From positions 1 through 64,000 of the forward strand of contig CAITPI010000087.1 of assembly GCA_903894295.1 (NCBI GenBank): DNA of 64,000 nucleotides, in the 5' to 3' direction. The DNA is from an uncultured Acidimicrobiaceae bacterium. Lineage in GTDB: Bacteria > Actinomycetota > Acidimicrobiia > Acidimicrobiales > RAAP-2. The notes beneath the pieces are model-generated. The model saw only the letters and a program-made list of their open reading frames with translations, did no database searches and was not told the origin of the DNA. This document shows positions 30,840 through 42,664 of the stretch, piece after piece (within the stretch, counting starts at the first letter, position 1; each line of letters starts with the position of its first letter). The position numbers and the translations under genes are program-made.

Positions 30840-31786
30840 GTAGCCATGGCGTGAACCCGGATGAGGTTTCAAGGGAGCCGGCGACGGTGGGACCGGTGGA
30901 TCCACCCGCTCTCGCCGTGACGGCGGCGGTGACGCTCGCCCTGTCCGAGGACCTCTTGCCCATGGGTGACCTGACCGCCGCACTGGTGCCCGACGATCTG
31001 GTCCGTCGGGTCGACGTGGTCAGCCGGGCCGAAGGCGTCGTGGCCGGCCGGGCCTGCGCTCTGGAGGCATTTCGCCAGATCGACGCCGGACTCAAGGTCT
31101 CCTGGCCGATGCCCGACGGCACCCGGGTCGCCCCGGGTGACGTGGTCGCTCGCGTGGATGGCCGCCTCGTCTCCATCCTGACCGCCGAGAGGACGGTGCT
31201 GAACTTCGTGGGTCATCTCTCCGGAGTGGCCACCCTCACCCGGCGGTATGTCGACGCCGTGGCGTCGGTGACCAATCCGCCGAGGATCCTCGACACCCGC
31301 AAGACAACCCCGGGTCTGCGGTCGCTCGAGAAGGCGGCCGTGCGGGCCGGTGGAGGATCCAACCACCGGGCCAGCCTCTCGGATGCGGTGTTGATCAAGG
31401 ACAACCACCTTGGAGGCCTGTCCATCACCGAGGCGGTGGCGAGGGCCCGACGACTCTGGCCGGGCCGGATGGTCGAAGTGGAGTGCGACACGGACGCCCA
31501 GGTGGCCGAGGCCACGGCAGCCGGAGCCACCGTGATCATGTTCGACAACATGCCTCCCGCCCAGGTGGCGGAGAACGTACAACGGGTGCGGGCCGCCGCC
31601 CCGTCCATTCTCCTCGAGGTCTCCGGAGGCGTCACCCTGGCGCTGGTGGCCGACCTGGCGGCCACCGGAGTCGACCTCATCTCGGTCGGAGCGCTGACCC
31701 ACTCGGCCCCGGTGCTCGATCTCGGTTTCGATCTCGGCTCCCGGGAGTCGGACGCCTCACGACCCACTTCTTCCGAAAGGAACTGA
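30836..31786 (+). CDS. nadC: nicotinate-nucleotide pyrophosphorylase (carboxylating)
   Basis: ERTVLNFVGHLSGVATLTRRYVDAV, ILDTRKTTPGLRSLEKAAVRAGGGSNHRASLSDAVLIKDNH. Confidence 0.95.
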   Translation: MSSHGVNPDEVSREPATVGPVDPPALAVTAAVTLALSEDLLPMGDLTAALVPDDLVRRVDVVSRAEGVVAGRACALEAFRQIDAGLKVSWPMPDGTRVAPGDVVARVDGRLVSILTAERTVLNFVGHLSGVATLTRRYVDAVASVTNPPRILDTRKTTPGLRSLEKAAVRAGGGSNHRASLSDAVLIKDNHLGGLSITEAVARARRLWPGRMVEVECDTDAQVAEATAAGATVIMFDNMPPAQVAENVQRVRAAAPSILLEVSGGVTLALVADLAATGVDLISVGALTHSAPVLDLGFDLGSRESDASRPTSSERN

Positions 31787-31788
31787 CC

Positions 31789-32631
31789 ATGCTTCTGGCC
31801 ATCGATGTAGGGAACACCGAGACGGTGGTCGGCCTGTTTGCCGACACCCTGGACGACCCGGACGAGTCGACCGGGCCTCGCGACGGCAGTGAGCCGGTCG
31901 GCCTCACCCATCACTGGCGTCTCTCCACGGTGTCGGAGCGCACCGCCGACGAACACGCCTTGCTGCTCACCCAGCTGCTGGACCTCGACGGGTTGAGCAT
32001 CGAAGACACGATCACCGGAATCGCCGTGACCTCGTCGGTGCCGTCGGTCACGGCCCACCTGCGCCAGATGGCCTCCCGGTGGTTCAACGTGCCCCACCTG
32101 GTGCTCGAACCCGGCGTGAAGAGCGGCATGCCCATCCTCTATGACAACCCCAAGGAGGTGGGCGCCGACCGCATCGCCAACGCGGTGGGAGCCCACGACC
32201 TCTTCGGCGGTCCGTGCGTGGTGGTCGACCTGGGCACGGCGACCACCTTCGATGCCATCTCGGAAAAGGGTGAGTACCTCGGTGGGGCCATCACGCCGGG
32301 CGTGGCCATCAGTCTTGACGCCCTGTTCGCCCATGCCGCCGCCCTCCGCCGGGTCGAACTCGTCGAACCGCGCAGTGTGATCGGCAAGTCGACGGTGGAG
32401 TCGATCCAGTCCGGCTCCCTCTACGGCTTCGCCGCACAGGTCGACGGCCTGTGCCGGCGGTTCATCGGCGAGTTGGGCGAGAGCACCGTGGTGGCGACCG
32501 GTGGGCTCTCCGAACTGATCGCCCCGTTCTCGGACGAGATCGAGTACGTGGAGCCCTGGCTGACGTTGCACGGACTCCGGATCATCTTCAGCCGGAATGT
32601 GGCGAGTGGGGCCCTCCGTTCCGACCGGTAA
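31789..32631 (+). CDS. coaX: type III pantothenate kinase
   Basis: LLAIDVGNTETVVGLF, GADRIANAVGAHDLFGGPCVVVDLGTATTFDAIS, GGAITPGVAISLDALF. Confidence 0.95.
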   Translation: MLLAIDVGNTETVVGLFADTLDDPDESTGPRDGSEPVGLTHHWRLSTVSERTADEHALLLTQLLDLDGLSIEDTITGIAVTSSVPSVTAHLRQMASRWFNVPHLVLEPGVKSGMPILYDNPKEVGADRIANAVGAHDLFGGPCVVVDLGTATTFDAISEKGEYLGGAITPGVAISLDALFAHAAALRRVELVEPRSVIGKSTVESIQSGSLYGFAAQVDGLCRRFIGELGESTVVATGGLSELIAPFSDEIEYVEPWLTLHGLRIIFSRNVASGALRSDR

Positions 32632-32684
32632 CCACCACCGGGGACCGGTGGATACGGCCTCGCCTCGGCGCTAGGTTCCCTCCC

Positions 32685-33566
32685 ATGAAGCTTTCCACCG
32701 TCATCCTGCCCCACGAACGCTGGAGCGGGGCCCGGGCGACGTGGCAGCGGGCCGAAGCCCTGGGCTTTCATGCCGCCTACACCTATGACCACCTGTCGTG
32801 GCGCTCCTTCCGGAACTCTCCGTGGTTCGATGCCGTGACGACCCTGGCGGCAGCGGCCGGGGTGACGGAGCGGATCCGGCTGGGGCCACTTGTCACGTCG
32901 CCGAACTTCCGGCATCCGGTCCCGCTCGCCAAGGCGATCCTCTCGCTGGACGACCTCTCGCAAGGTCGACTCGTCGTCGGGATCGGTTCGGGCGGCGGGG
33001 GTTTCGATGCCACGGTCCTCGGCGGTGAGGAGTGGAGCGCCCGGGAGCGAAGCGACCGCTTTTCCGAGTTTGTGGAGCGGCTCGACCAGTTGCTGACCCG
33101 GGAGGTGACCAACGAAGCCGGCCCCTACTACCCGGTGCGCGACGCCGTGCGGTATCCCGAACCGTTGGCCGTCCCCCGACCACCGTTCGTCGTCGGGGGT
33201 TATGGACCAAAGGCGCTGGCGGTGGTGGCCACCCATGGAGAAGGGTGGGTTACCTACGGCGCCGGGCCCGGAGACCGTCATCCGACCGGCCAGGCCGCCG
33301 TGGCCGACCAGATCGCCCGGCTCGACGAGGCCCTGGCCGTCGTCGGCCGGTCACCGGAGAGTGTGGAGCGCCTGCTGCTCGACGGGCTTGGAGACGAACG
33401 ACCTCTGGTGTCGCTTGACGCCTTTGTCGACATGGCCGGCCGCTACCGGGAGATCGGCATCACCGAGATCGTCCTCCACTGGCCGATCCCGGACTCCCTC
33501 TTCGCCGCCGACCAGGACGTCTTCGAGCGCATCGCCGTGGAAGGCCTGGCCCAACTCGGGACCTGA
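32685..33566 (+). CDS. LLM-class (F420/FMN-dependent) oxidoreductase
   Basis: MKLSTVILPHERWSGARATWQRAEALGFHAAYTYDHL, RIRLGPLVTSPNFRHPVPLAKAILSLDDLSQGRLVVGIGSG. Confidence 0.88.
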   Translation: MKLSTVILPHERWSGARATWQRAEALGFHAAYTYDHLSWRSFRNSPWFDAVTTLAAAAGVTERIRLGPLVTSPNFRHPVPLAKAILSLDDLSQGRLVVGIGSGGGGFDATVLGGEEWSARERSDRFSEFVERLDQLLTREVTNEAGPYYPVRDAVRYPEPLAVPRPPFVVGGYGPKALAVVATHGEGWVTYGAGPGDRHPTGQAAVADQIARLDEALAVVGRSPESVERLLLDGLGDERPLVSLDAFVDMAGRYREIGITEIVLHWPIPDSLFAADQDVFERIAVEGLAQLGT

Positions 33567-33583
33567 GCCGGGTGACGACGCGC

Positions 33584-34870
33584 TCAGGCGGCCGGCGTGG
33601 GCTCGATGCGGCAGATGTTGACCATGCTGCACAGGTAGGCGTCGCCGGAGAAGCCAAGGGTGGGGAAGACCGGCGACTGGAAGAGGCTGCCCGAAGGGGC
33701 CCGGGCCAGTTCGGCACCGGTGGCGATGTCGAGGATGACGACCTCCTCGGCCATGGCTTCGGCGTCGTGATCCTCGGAGAGCACCTGGCCGGACTCCGGG
33801 AAGAGCAGCAGGTGGGCGGCGTGGTTCTGCTCCCGGGTCCATCGCAGGCTGAGCGATCCGTCCCCGGCGATGTCGAAGGCCGACATGATGCCGTTTCCGC
33901 TGTCGTAGGCGACGGCGATGCGACGCCGGGGATCGACCAGCGGGGGATTGGCGATCAGTCCGTTCGCCCGGCCGCAGACCTCGGTCAGCGTCACCCCGGC
34001 CGTCTCGAGGTCGACCCGGACCAGATGAAGGGGGGCCGTCGAGACTCCGTGACCGCGCATGGAGCCGGTGTAGGCGTGGCTTCCGTCCCCGTTGTCGAGG
34101 AACCAGGCGGCACCGAGGGCCAGCGTGCAGTCCCAGCCGTAGGTCTGGCCTTCCATGGTCCGGTAGGGCGCAACGAAGGTCCTGTCCTCGGTGAGGTTCT
34201 GTCCGTCCCAGTGAACCTTCAGCAAACTGGTGTCACCGACCACATAGAGATCGTTGTCGAGGGCGGAGAGACGGGCGATGGACGGCTCGGAGAGGGTGCA
34301 GCGGGCCACGATCTCCAGGGTGTCGGGCTCGAGGACGACCAGCTCGCACGGCTCGCGGTCGGCTTCGGGAACGATGAGGTCGGGCCGGGATCCGGCAAAG
34401 TCCTTGGTGACCAGGTGCCCATCGTCCAGAATGACCAGACCGTTGTACGGCCGGTTGCGGGGGAGCCGGGTGGTGGCGCTGACACCAAGGTCCACTTCCA
34501 GACGGTGGGCGTGGTTGTTGGCCACGACGTAGAGCGAGCCGTTGGCGTGGGCGGCGATCGAACCGGGCCAGTTCGGACCGGTCGGCAGGTGCACCGAGGT
34601 GGCCAGTGGTTCGAGGCTGACCGGATCGATGCGCTCCACATAGGGGATGGGACCGGCCGGGTCGGGAGTGGTCAGGAGAAGGAAGAGCTCTCCCTCGTCC
34701 CGGGTGACGGCCATTTGGGCCACCGGGGCGAACCGGGGGGTGACGGTGATCCCGCCTCCGGGAGGAACGGCGAAGGTGGTTGCGTCCCGGTCGGATTCCA
34801 TGGTGGCGAACTGGGGCCGGGACGCCCCGCCGTCCTCGCCCGGCCAGGGTCCGGGCCGGTAGGAAGCCAT
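33584..34870 (-). CDS. beta-propeller-like protein of unknown function
   Basis: Repeating blade-like segments (LEVDLGVSATTRLPRNRPYNGLVILDDGHLVTKDF, SLYVVANN, DNDLYVVGDTSLLKVHW); start overlaps the sulfatase stop. Confidence 0.6.
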   Translation of the reverse strand: MASYRPGPWPGEDGGASRPQFATMESDRDATTFAVPPGGGITVTPRFAPVAQMAVTRDEGELFLLLTTPDPAGPIPYVERIDPVSLEPLATSVHLPTGPNWPGSIAAHANGSLYVVANNHAHRLEVDLGVSATTRLPRNRPYNGLVILDDGHLVTKDFAGSRPDLIVPEADREPCELVVLEPDTLEIVARCTLSEPSIARLSALDNDLYVVGDTSLLKVHWDGQNLTEDRTFVAPYRTMEGQTYGWDCTLALGAAWFLDNGDGSHAYTGSMRGHGVSTAPLHLVRVDLETAGVTLTEVCGRANGLIANPPLVDPRRRIAVAYDSGNGIMSAFDIAGDGSLSLRWTREQNHAAHLLLFPESGQVLSEDHDAEAMAEEVVILDIATGAELARAPSGSLFQSPVFPTLGFSGDAYLCSMVNICRIEPTPAA

Positions 34871-36414
34871 CAGACCGGAGCCTCGACCGCCAGGCGCTCG
34901 GCCCGGGTCGGTGGCTGGGAGGCCCACAGGTCGTCGACGAGGTCGTCACGAATGGCCCGAAGCGACGGGTCATCCCACCGGTTGTGCTGCTGGAGCGGGT
35001 CGTTCACCAGGTCGTAGAGCTCGCCCTCGGTTCCGTCGTGGCTGGTGCCGGGCCGGTAGGCGGTGGCCACCCAGGTGTCGCGCATGATGGTGCGCACGTG
35101 TACCTCGACGCCGAAGAGGTCGCTGTCCCACTCGGTCAACACCCGCTCGAAGCCCCGGGCATCGGCGTCCGAGTCGTCGACCGGAAGGGCCTGGCCCTGC
35201 ATCCACCCGGGGGTGGGCAGACCGGCGATGGCGCAGAAGGTCGGTGCCAGGTCGACGAGGCCCACCGGACGGGTGACGACCGAGGAGGTGGCCTGGCTCG
35301 ACGGAGCCGGACGCCAGATGAGCGGGAGCCGCATCAGGCCGTCCACGTGGTAGGGACCCTTGAAGAGCAAGCCGAAATCTCCCTGGAGCTCGCCGTGGTC
35401 GGTGGTGAAGAGCACGTCGACATCGTCGTTCCAGCCCCGTTCGGTGATCCGGCCCATGACCCGTCCGATGGCCTCGTCGATCAGTTCCACCTCGACCGCG
35501 TTGCGGGCATTGACTTCGCGGACCTGGTCGGCGGTCAAGGTGGCCGGGACCCACTCGGCCGGCGCTTCGTAGTTGGAAACCAGTTCGCCGTCGTACCAGG
35601 CCCGCCAGTGGCGCGGCTTCTCGTCCAGAATGGCTTCCCGGCGGGCGGCGTCCTCGACGTAGCCCGCCGGCAGGGGCACCTCGCGCCAGTCCACCCGGTG
35701 CATCTCGGATTCCGGCGGATCCCAGGGGTGGTGAGGGTCGGGGAAGCTCATCCAGCAGAACCAGTCGGCGTCGGGATCCAGGGAGTCGAGCCAGGCGATG
35801 GTGCGGTCAGCCACCCAGTCGGTGTGGTAGATCCCCCGCTCGATCGGATTGATCTTGACCTGGGGCGCGCCCGAGTAGCCGCCGGACTCGGCATTCACCT
35901 GCAGCTTCATGTCGATGGCCGAGTAGTACTGGCCGATCGCCTCGGGGTGTTCGGCCAGCAGCCACTTGGCGTAGTGAAAGGGTCCGACCCCTCCGTGGGC
36001 GGCAAACTCCATGTGCTCGAAACCGCGGTGGGAACCGCCGGTGGGAACGGTGCCGGACTGGGAAAGGGCGTTGTCCGGGAAGCGCAGGAAGGGATCGAGG
36101 AACGGCTCGAAATGGGACTTGCCCACAAGTGCGGTGTGGTAGCCGGCGTCGTGCAGCACCGCTGCCACCGACGGGGCGTCGGCTGGAAGTGGCACCCCGT
36201 TCATCCAGACCCCGTGGGTGGAGGGATGCTGGCCGGTGAGGATCGTGGAGCGCGACGGCATGCACACCACCGACTGGGGGTGGGCCCGCTCGAACCGGAT
36301 GCCGTTCTTGGCCAGGGCGTCGATGGCGGGTGTGCGCGACAGCACCCCTCCGTTGCACGCCAGGGTGTCGTAGCGCTGTTGGTCGGTGGTGATCAGCAGG
36401 ATCTTGCGGCCCAT
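34870..36414 (-). CDS. sulfatase family hydrolase with formylglycine-type CxPSR motif
   Basis: KILLITTDQQRYDTLACNG, VVCMPSRSTILTGQHPSTHGVW, DVLFTTDHGELQGDFG. Confidence 0.92.
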   Translation of the reverse strand: MGRKILLITTDQQRYDTLACNGGVLSRTPAIDALAKNGIRFERAHPQSVVCMPSRSTILTGQHPSTHGVWMNGVPLPADAPSVAAVLHDAGYHTALVGKSHFEPFLDPFLRFPDNALSQSGTVPTGGSHRGFEHMEFAAHGGVGPFHYAKWLLAEHPEAIGQYYSAIDMKLQVNAESGGYSGAPQVKINPIERGIYHTDWVADRTIAWLDSLDPDADWFCWMSFPDPHHPWDPPESEMHRVDWREVPLPAGYVEDAARREAILDEKPRHWRAWYDGELVSNYEAPAEWVPATLTADQVREVNARNAVEVELIDEAIGRVMGRITERGWNDDVDVLFTTDHGELQGDFGLLFKGPYHVDGLMRLPLIWRPAPSSQATSSVVTRPVGLVDLAPTFCAIAGLPTPGWMQGQALPVDDSDADARGFERVLTEWDSDLFGVEVHVRTIMRDTWVATAYRPGTSHDGTEGELYDLVNDPLQQHNRWDDPSLRAIRDDLVDDLWASQPPTRAERLAVEAPV

Positions 36415-36571
36415 GGGGGTCCTTTCGTCGGAACTCCGGCGATGGCCGGTTCGAAGTGATGGTGGTCGACCGTTCGGTGGTGGGCCGAAGGGCGGATGTC
36501 AGGGATGGAGATCTCGTCGGTGGGAACTGGATCGTGGGCCGAGGGCAACCCGACGACCCGGTGCATCCGGG

Positions 36572-37000
36572 TCAGGTGGCCAGGGTGTTCTCCCGGGACT
36601 CGGTCAGGCCAAGGAGGCCGGGCAGGCTGTGGAGTCCGGCCCGGGCGGCCCCACCGATGATGAGAGCCATGACCGCCGGGGCGGCATCGGTGCTGTAGAC
36701 GACGTAGGACGAAGAGTCGCCGAGGTCGTGGACGTCGATGGTTCCGAGATGCTCCTCGAACAGGGGGGAGGTGACCCGGTACTGGAAACGGTGGTTCGAG
36801 TTGTCCACGGTGAGGATCTCCTCGGGCATCGGAATCCCGGACCCGGTGACGATGGTCCTCGAGGAGCCTTCGACGACACACGAGGCCACACCGGGGAACC
36901 ACTCGGCCAGGCGGGTCGGGTCTCCGACGAGCTCCCAGACGACATCGGGTGGGCAGTCAAGGCGGATGGCATGGCGCACGCTGCCCCGACGCAGACTCAT
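36572..37000 (-). CDS. SRPBCC/START-like (polyketide cyclase family) protein
   Basis: SVRHAIRLDCPPDVVWELVGDPTRLAEWFPGVASCVVEG. Confidence 0.78.
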   Translation of the reverse strand: MSLRRGSVRHAIRLDCPPDVVWELVGDPTRLAEWFPGVASCVVEGSSRTIVTGSGIPMPEEILTVDNSNHRFQYRVTSPLFEEHLGTIDVHDLGDSSSYVVYSTDAAPAVMALIIGGAARAGLHSLPGLLGLTESRENTLAT

Positions 37001-37090
37001 GACCGGGGCTCCCGGACGGGGCCCGGCTGGCGATCGGGGTTCGCAGGTTGTCGTTTCGTCACGATGTCTCCGTCCGGGCCTTTCTGGCCC

Positions 37091-37136
37091 TGGTGGCTGG
37101 TGGCTGGTGGCTGGTGGATGGTGGCTGGTGGTGGCT
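37091..37136. repeat. heptanucleotide tandem repeat (ggtggct)n, about 5-6 units with one variant
   Basis: tggtggctggtggctggtggctggtggatggtggctggtggtggct, intergenic. Confidence 0.9.
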
Positions 37137-37384
37137 CTGGCGATGTGCACCGGTGGCCATCCGGATTCCGAGGCAGGGCGGAACGCCCGGAAACGGCCCG
37201 GTGCGGGACCCGGTCTCCCGGTGGCCGTCGGCGTACTCCGGCGGACAACTCTTGACACTACTACTGACAAGTGTTTCAGTGGCAGGCATCGGACCCGACG
37301 GTGGGGTCACCGACCGGAGTGGTTTTGCCCCGGGCCGGCGGAACTCCCGACCGCCGGCTGAACAGGACGGATGGTTCCCAGCCC

Positions 37385-37954
37385 ATGAGCGACAGCCTGC
37401 TTCTCGACAGCCTCCAGCGCCGAATGAAAGCGCTGTTCTCGTTGTACTACGACGCCCTCGACACGATGGAGTTGGAGCACGTCAACCATTTCGAACGCGA
37501 GGGCGTGCTCCCCATCGCCTTCAGCCTGTTCCACATCACGATGATGATCGACGAGTCGTTCATGATGCTGACCGGCCAGATGCCGGTGTGGAACGACGAG
37601 TGGGAGGCCCGGGTCCAGCCGGCCATTGCCAACCACGGCAAGGCCAAGACGGTCGACGAGATGATCCATCAACGGATCGGCAACTACGACGAGTTCAAGC
37701 GGTATCTGCGGGAGGTCTTCTCGCGGGTGGAGGAGTGGCTGACCACCCTGGGCGACGAGGACATCCGGCGGGTCGTGATCGCCAGGCCGCTGCCCGACGT
37801 GGTGGCGTCGACCTTCTCGGCCCGGGTCGCCGGTCCCGAGGGGATCACCGTTCTCGACGGCATCGAGTGCTGGATGTACCAGCACGGCCTCCGTCACATG
37901 GGCGAGATCGAGTTGGCCCGGGGTCTGGTGGGCCTGCAGGGGATGACCTCCTGA
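37385..37954 (+). CDS. DinB-like / four-helix metal-binding protein
   Basis: MSDSLLLDSLQRRMKALFSLYYDALDTMELEHVNHFERE...FHITMMIDESF...GLRHMGEIELARGLVGL. Confidence 0.7.
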   Translation: MSDSLLLDSLQRRMKALFSLYYDALDTMELEHVNHFEREGVLPIAFSLFHITMMIDESFMMLTGQMPVWNDEWEARVQPAIANHGKAKTVDEMIHQRIGNYDEFKRYLREVFSRVEEWLTTLGDEDIRRVVIARPLPDVVASTFSARVAGPEGITVLDGIECWMYQHGLRHMGEIELARGLVGLQGMTS

Positions 37955-38158
37955 GCGCCTGGAAGAGGATCCGGGGTCCCCTGGGCCAGATCGCGCTGGT
38001 CAAAATCTGATATCGGTAGTAACGTTTGAGTTGAAGTGGATCTGACGTCCGGGCGGTGGGAGAGGTAGTTCCTTCCGGACCCGGTGATCCGGTTTCGTGT
38101 TTGGGCATTGTGATCAAGGGTCGGCTGAACCGGCCCAGTCAATGAGGAGCGGGCAGAG

Positions 38159-38551
38159 ATGGCAACTTGGGTCATGTGGTTGAAGAAGATGGCAGTCGCC
38201 TCGGTGGCGGTAGGAACCCTCACCATGGGTACGGCCGGCGTTGCCGGTGCGGCCCATGCCGCCAAACCCTACGGCCGGGAGACCAAGGTCTTCTCGTGCA
38301 AGCAGGTTTCGGCCCAGCTCGGTCGTCAGGGACGCAATCTGGCCACCATTGACAAGCACATCGCCGCCTTCACGGTCAAGGAGACCCAGGCCACAGCGGC
38401 GAACAACACGGCCCGGGCCAAGTTCTGGGGGCACCTGATCACAAAGTCCCAAGCCCGTGAGGCCAAGATCAAGGCGAACAGCAAGTACGCGGCCCGCATG
38501 GCCAAGTTGGCTCAGCGCTACTCGCTCAAGTGCCCCGGAGTGGGTGCCTGA
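38159..38551 (+). CDS. small secreted protein with signal peptide, unknown function
   Basis: Signal peptide MATWVMWLKKMAVASVAVGTLTMGTAGVAGAAHA/AKPYG; mature part is helical with two Cys. Confidence 0.65.
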   Translation: MATWVMWLKKMAVASVAVGTLTMGTAGVAGAAHAAKPYGRETKVFSCKQVSAQLGRQGRNLATIDKHIAAFTVKETQATAANNTARAKFWGHLITKSQAREAKIKANSKYAARMAKLAQRYSLKCPGVGA

Positions 38552-38783
38552 TCCACCCGCACCGACGTTGCCGAACCGTAAGGCCGGCAACCGTCCGTCC
38601 GTCCTGCGGCTCGGTTTGGCGGTTTCCACTTGGGCGGATTCCAACTGGGGGTTCTTCCGTGCCGGAACGGCGGGATGATCGCCGTCAGGAGTTTCCTGTG
38701 CCCTGCTGATTGCCTCTCCTCTTGACGACGTCAAGGGAAGAGGACCGGGTTGACGGGCTTCGCGTCTGCGCCTTGCGGTATGG

Positions 38784-39761
38784 CTAGAGCGACGGAAGGG
38801 TGTCTACAAAGCCCCTGGTCAGGTTTTCGAGACTTTCCCTGGTGGGCCCGACGGTGGCGACTTCGAGGGCCAGACGGGCCTCGTCGGCGTACTTCCGGGC
38901 CAGGGCCACCGACTCCCCGATGGCTGCGGGGTTGTTGACGATCTCCCGGGCCTTCTCCCGTTCCGGTTCGTCAAGGGGTCGACCGAGCAGGACCCGCAGT
39001 TCCCGGCCCCGCTCGGGGTCGCGCAAGGTGGAAAGAGCCGGGAGGGTGTAGATGCCTTCGGCCAGATCCTGCCCCGGCGGCTTGCCGAGCAGTTCTTCGG
39101 TGCCGATGACGTCCAGAATGTCGTCACGGATCTGGAAGATCATGCCAAAGGCCCGGCCGAAGTCCGTGAAGGCGTCGACCTGTGGCCGCCCCAGACCGGC
39201 GGTGAGGGCGCCGATCCGGGCCGAAGTGGCCATGAGGGCGGCCGTCTTTCCCGAGATGGCGGCCAAATACTGCTCCTCGGTGCGACCAGCGTGGAAGGCC
39301 GTGTGGACTTCGGCAACCTGACCCCGGCACAGATCGGCCAACGTGGAGGCCAGCAGTTGGGCGATCTCGGTGCCCAGGCCGGCGGCGATCTCGGCCGAAC
39401 GGGCGAGGAGGAAGTCGCCGGCCACGATGGCCACCAGGTTGCCGAACCGGGCGTTCACGCTCTCCACATTCCGGCGCATGGTTGCTTCATCCATGACGTC
39501 GTCGTGGTAGAGCGAGGCGAGGTGGACCAGTTCGACGGCCACCCCACCGAGGAGGTCCTCCCGGGTGGCCGTGGCTCCTTCCGAGGAGGCGGCCGCAAGG
39601 GCGAGGACCGGACGGATGCGCTTGCCACCGGCGGCCAGCAGATGGGTGGTGACCTCGTCCAGAAACGGGTCACCGGTCACCACGGACTCCACGAGCAAAG
39701 GCTCGAGCAGACCCAGTTGTCCGGTAATGGAGGGCAGTCCCAACAGTTCGATCACGTTCAC
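38784..39761 (-). CDS. polyprenyl diphosphate synthase
   Basis: GGKRIRPVLALAAA, LYHDDVMDEATMRRN (first Asp-rich), FQIRDDILDVIG (second Asp-rich). Confidence 0.93.
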   Translation of the reverse strand: MNVIELLGLPSITGQLGLLEPLLVESVVTGDPFLDEVTTHLLAAGGKRIRPVLALAAASSEGATATREDLLGGVAVELVHLASLYHDDVMDEATMRRNVESVNARFGNLVAIVAGDFLLARSAEIAAGLGTEIAQLLASTLADLCRGQVAEVHTAFHAGRTEEQYLAAISGKTAALMATSARIGALTAGLGRPQVDAFTDFGRAFGMIFQIRDDILDVIGTEELLGKPPGQDLAEGIYTLPALSTLRDPERGRELRVLLGRPLDEPEREKAREIVNNPAAIGESVALARKYADEARLALEVATVGPTRESLENLTRGFVDTLPSL

Positions 39762-39959
39762 TGACTACAGACGATAGGCGAGGATGCCGATAGATCAGAC
39801 AAGAGTGTGGCGGTGGCGGGATGAAGGGGCGCCACGACTCGCCGGAGGCGTCATGGGGGCGTAACTTCGTCAGTCAGTGCAATGCGGTCTGCGGGTGCGG
39901 CGAAGGCCTTGACCTGTAGACTGGGAGTTCAGTTACGGACCGCGGATGGAGGCGGTGGA

Positions 39960-42515
<2,556 letters not shown>

Positions 42516-42544
42516 ACCGGAGCCGGGAACACCGGAGTTGCCTC

Positions 42545-42579
42545 CGACACGACCCACCGGAATCCGGTGGGTCGTGTCG
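42545..42579 (+). terminator. intrinsic-type terminator hairpin after clpC
   Basis: Perfect 16-bp stem cgacacgacccaccgg / ccggtgggtcgtgtcg with AAT loop, 30 nt after the clpC stop. Confidence 0.8.
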
Positions 42580-42664
42580 CGTCCCGAGGTCGACCGGGCA
42601 GCCGCGAAGGGAAACAAGGTGGCCGATGGCTGCAGGCGACACAGCCAGTCCCTAGCATCGGTCC

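Noticed and set aside
34780-36459. 559-aa plus-strand ORF opposite the sulfatase
   Set aside because: Shadow ORF; the sulfatase motifs are on the minus strand.
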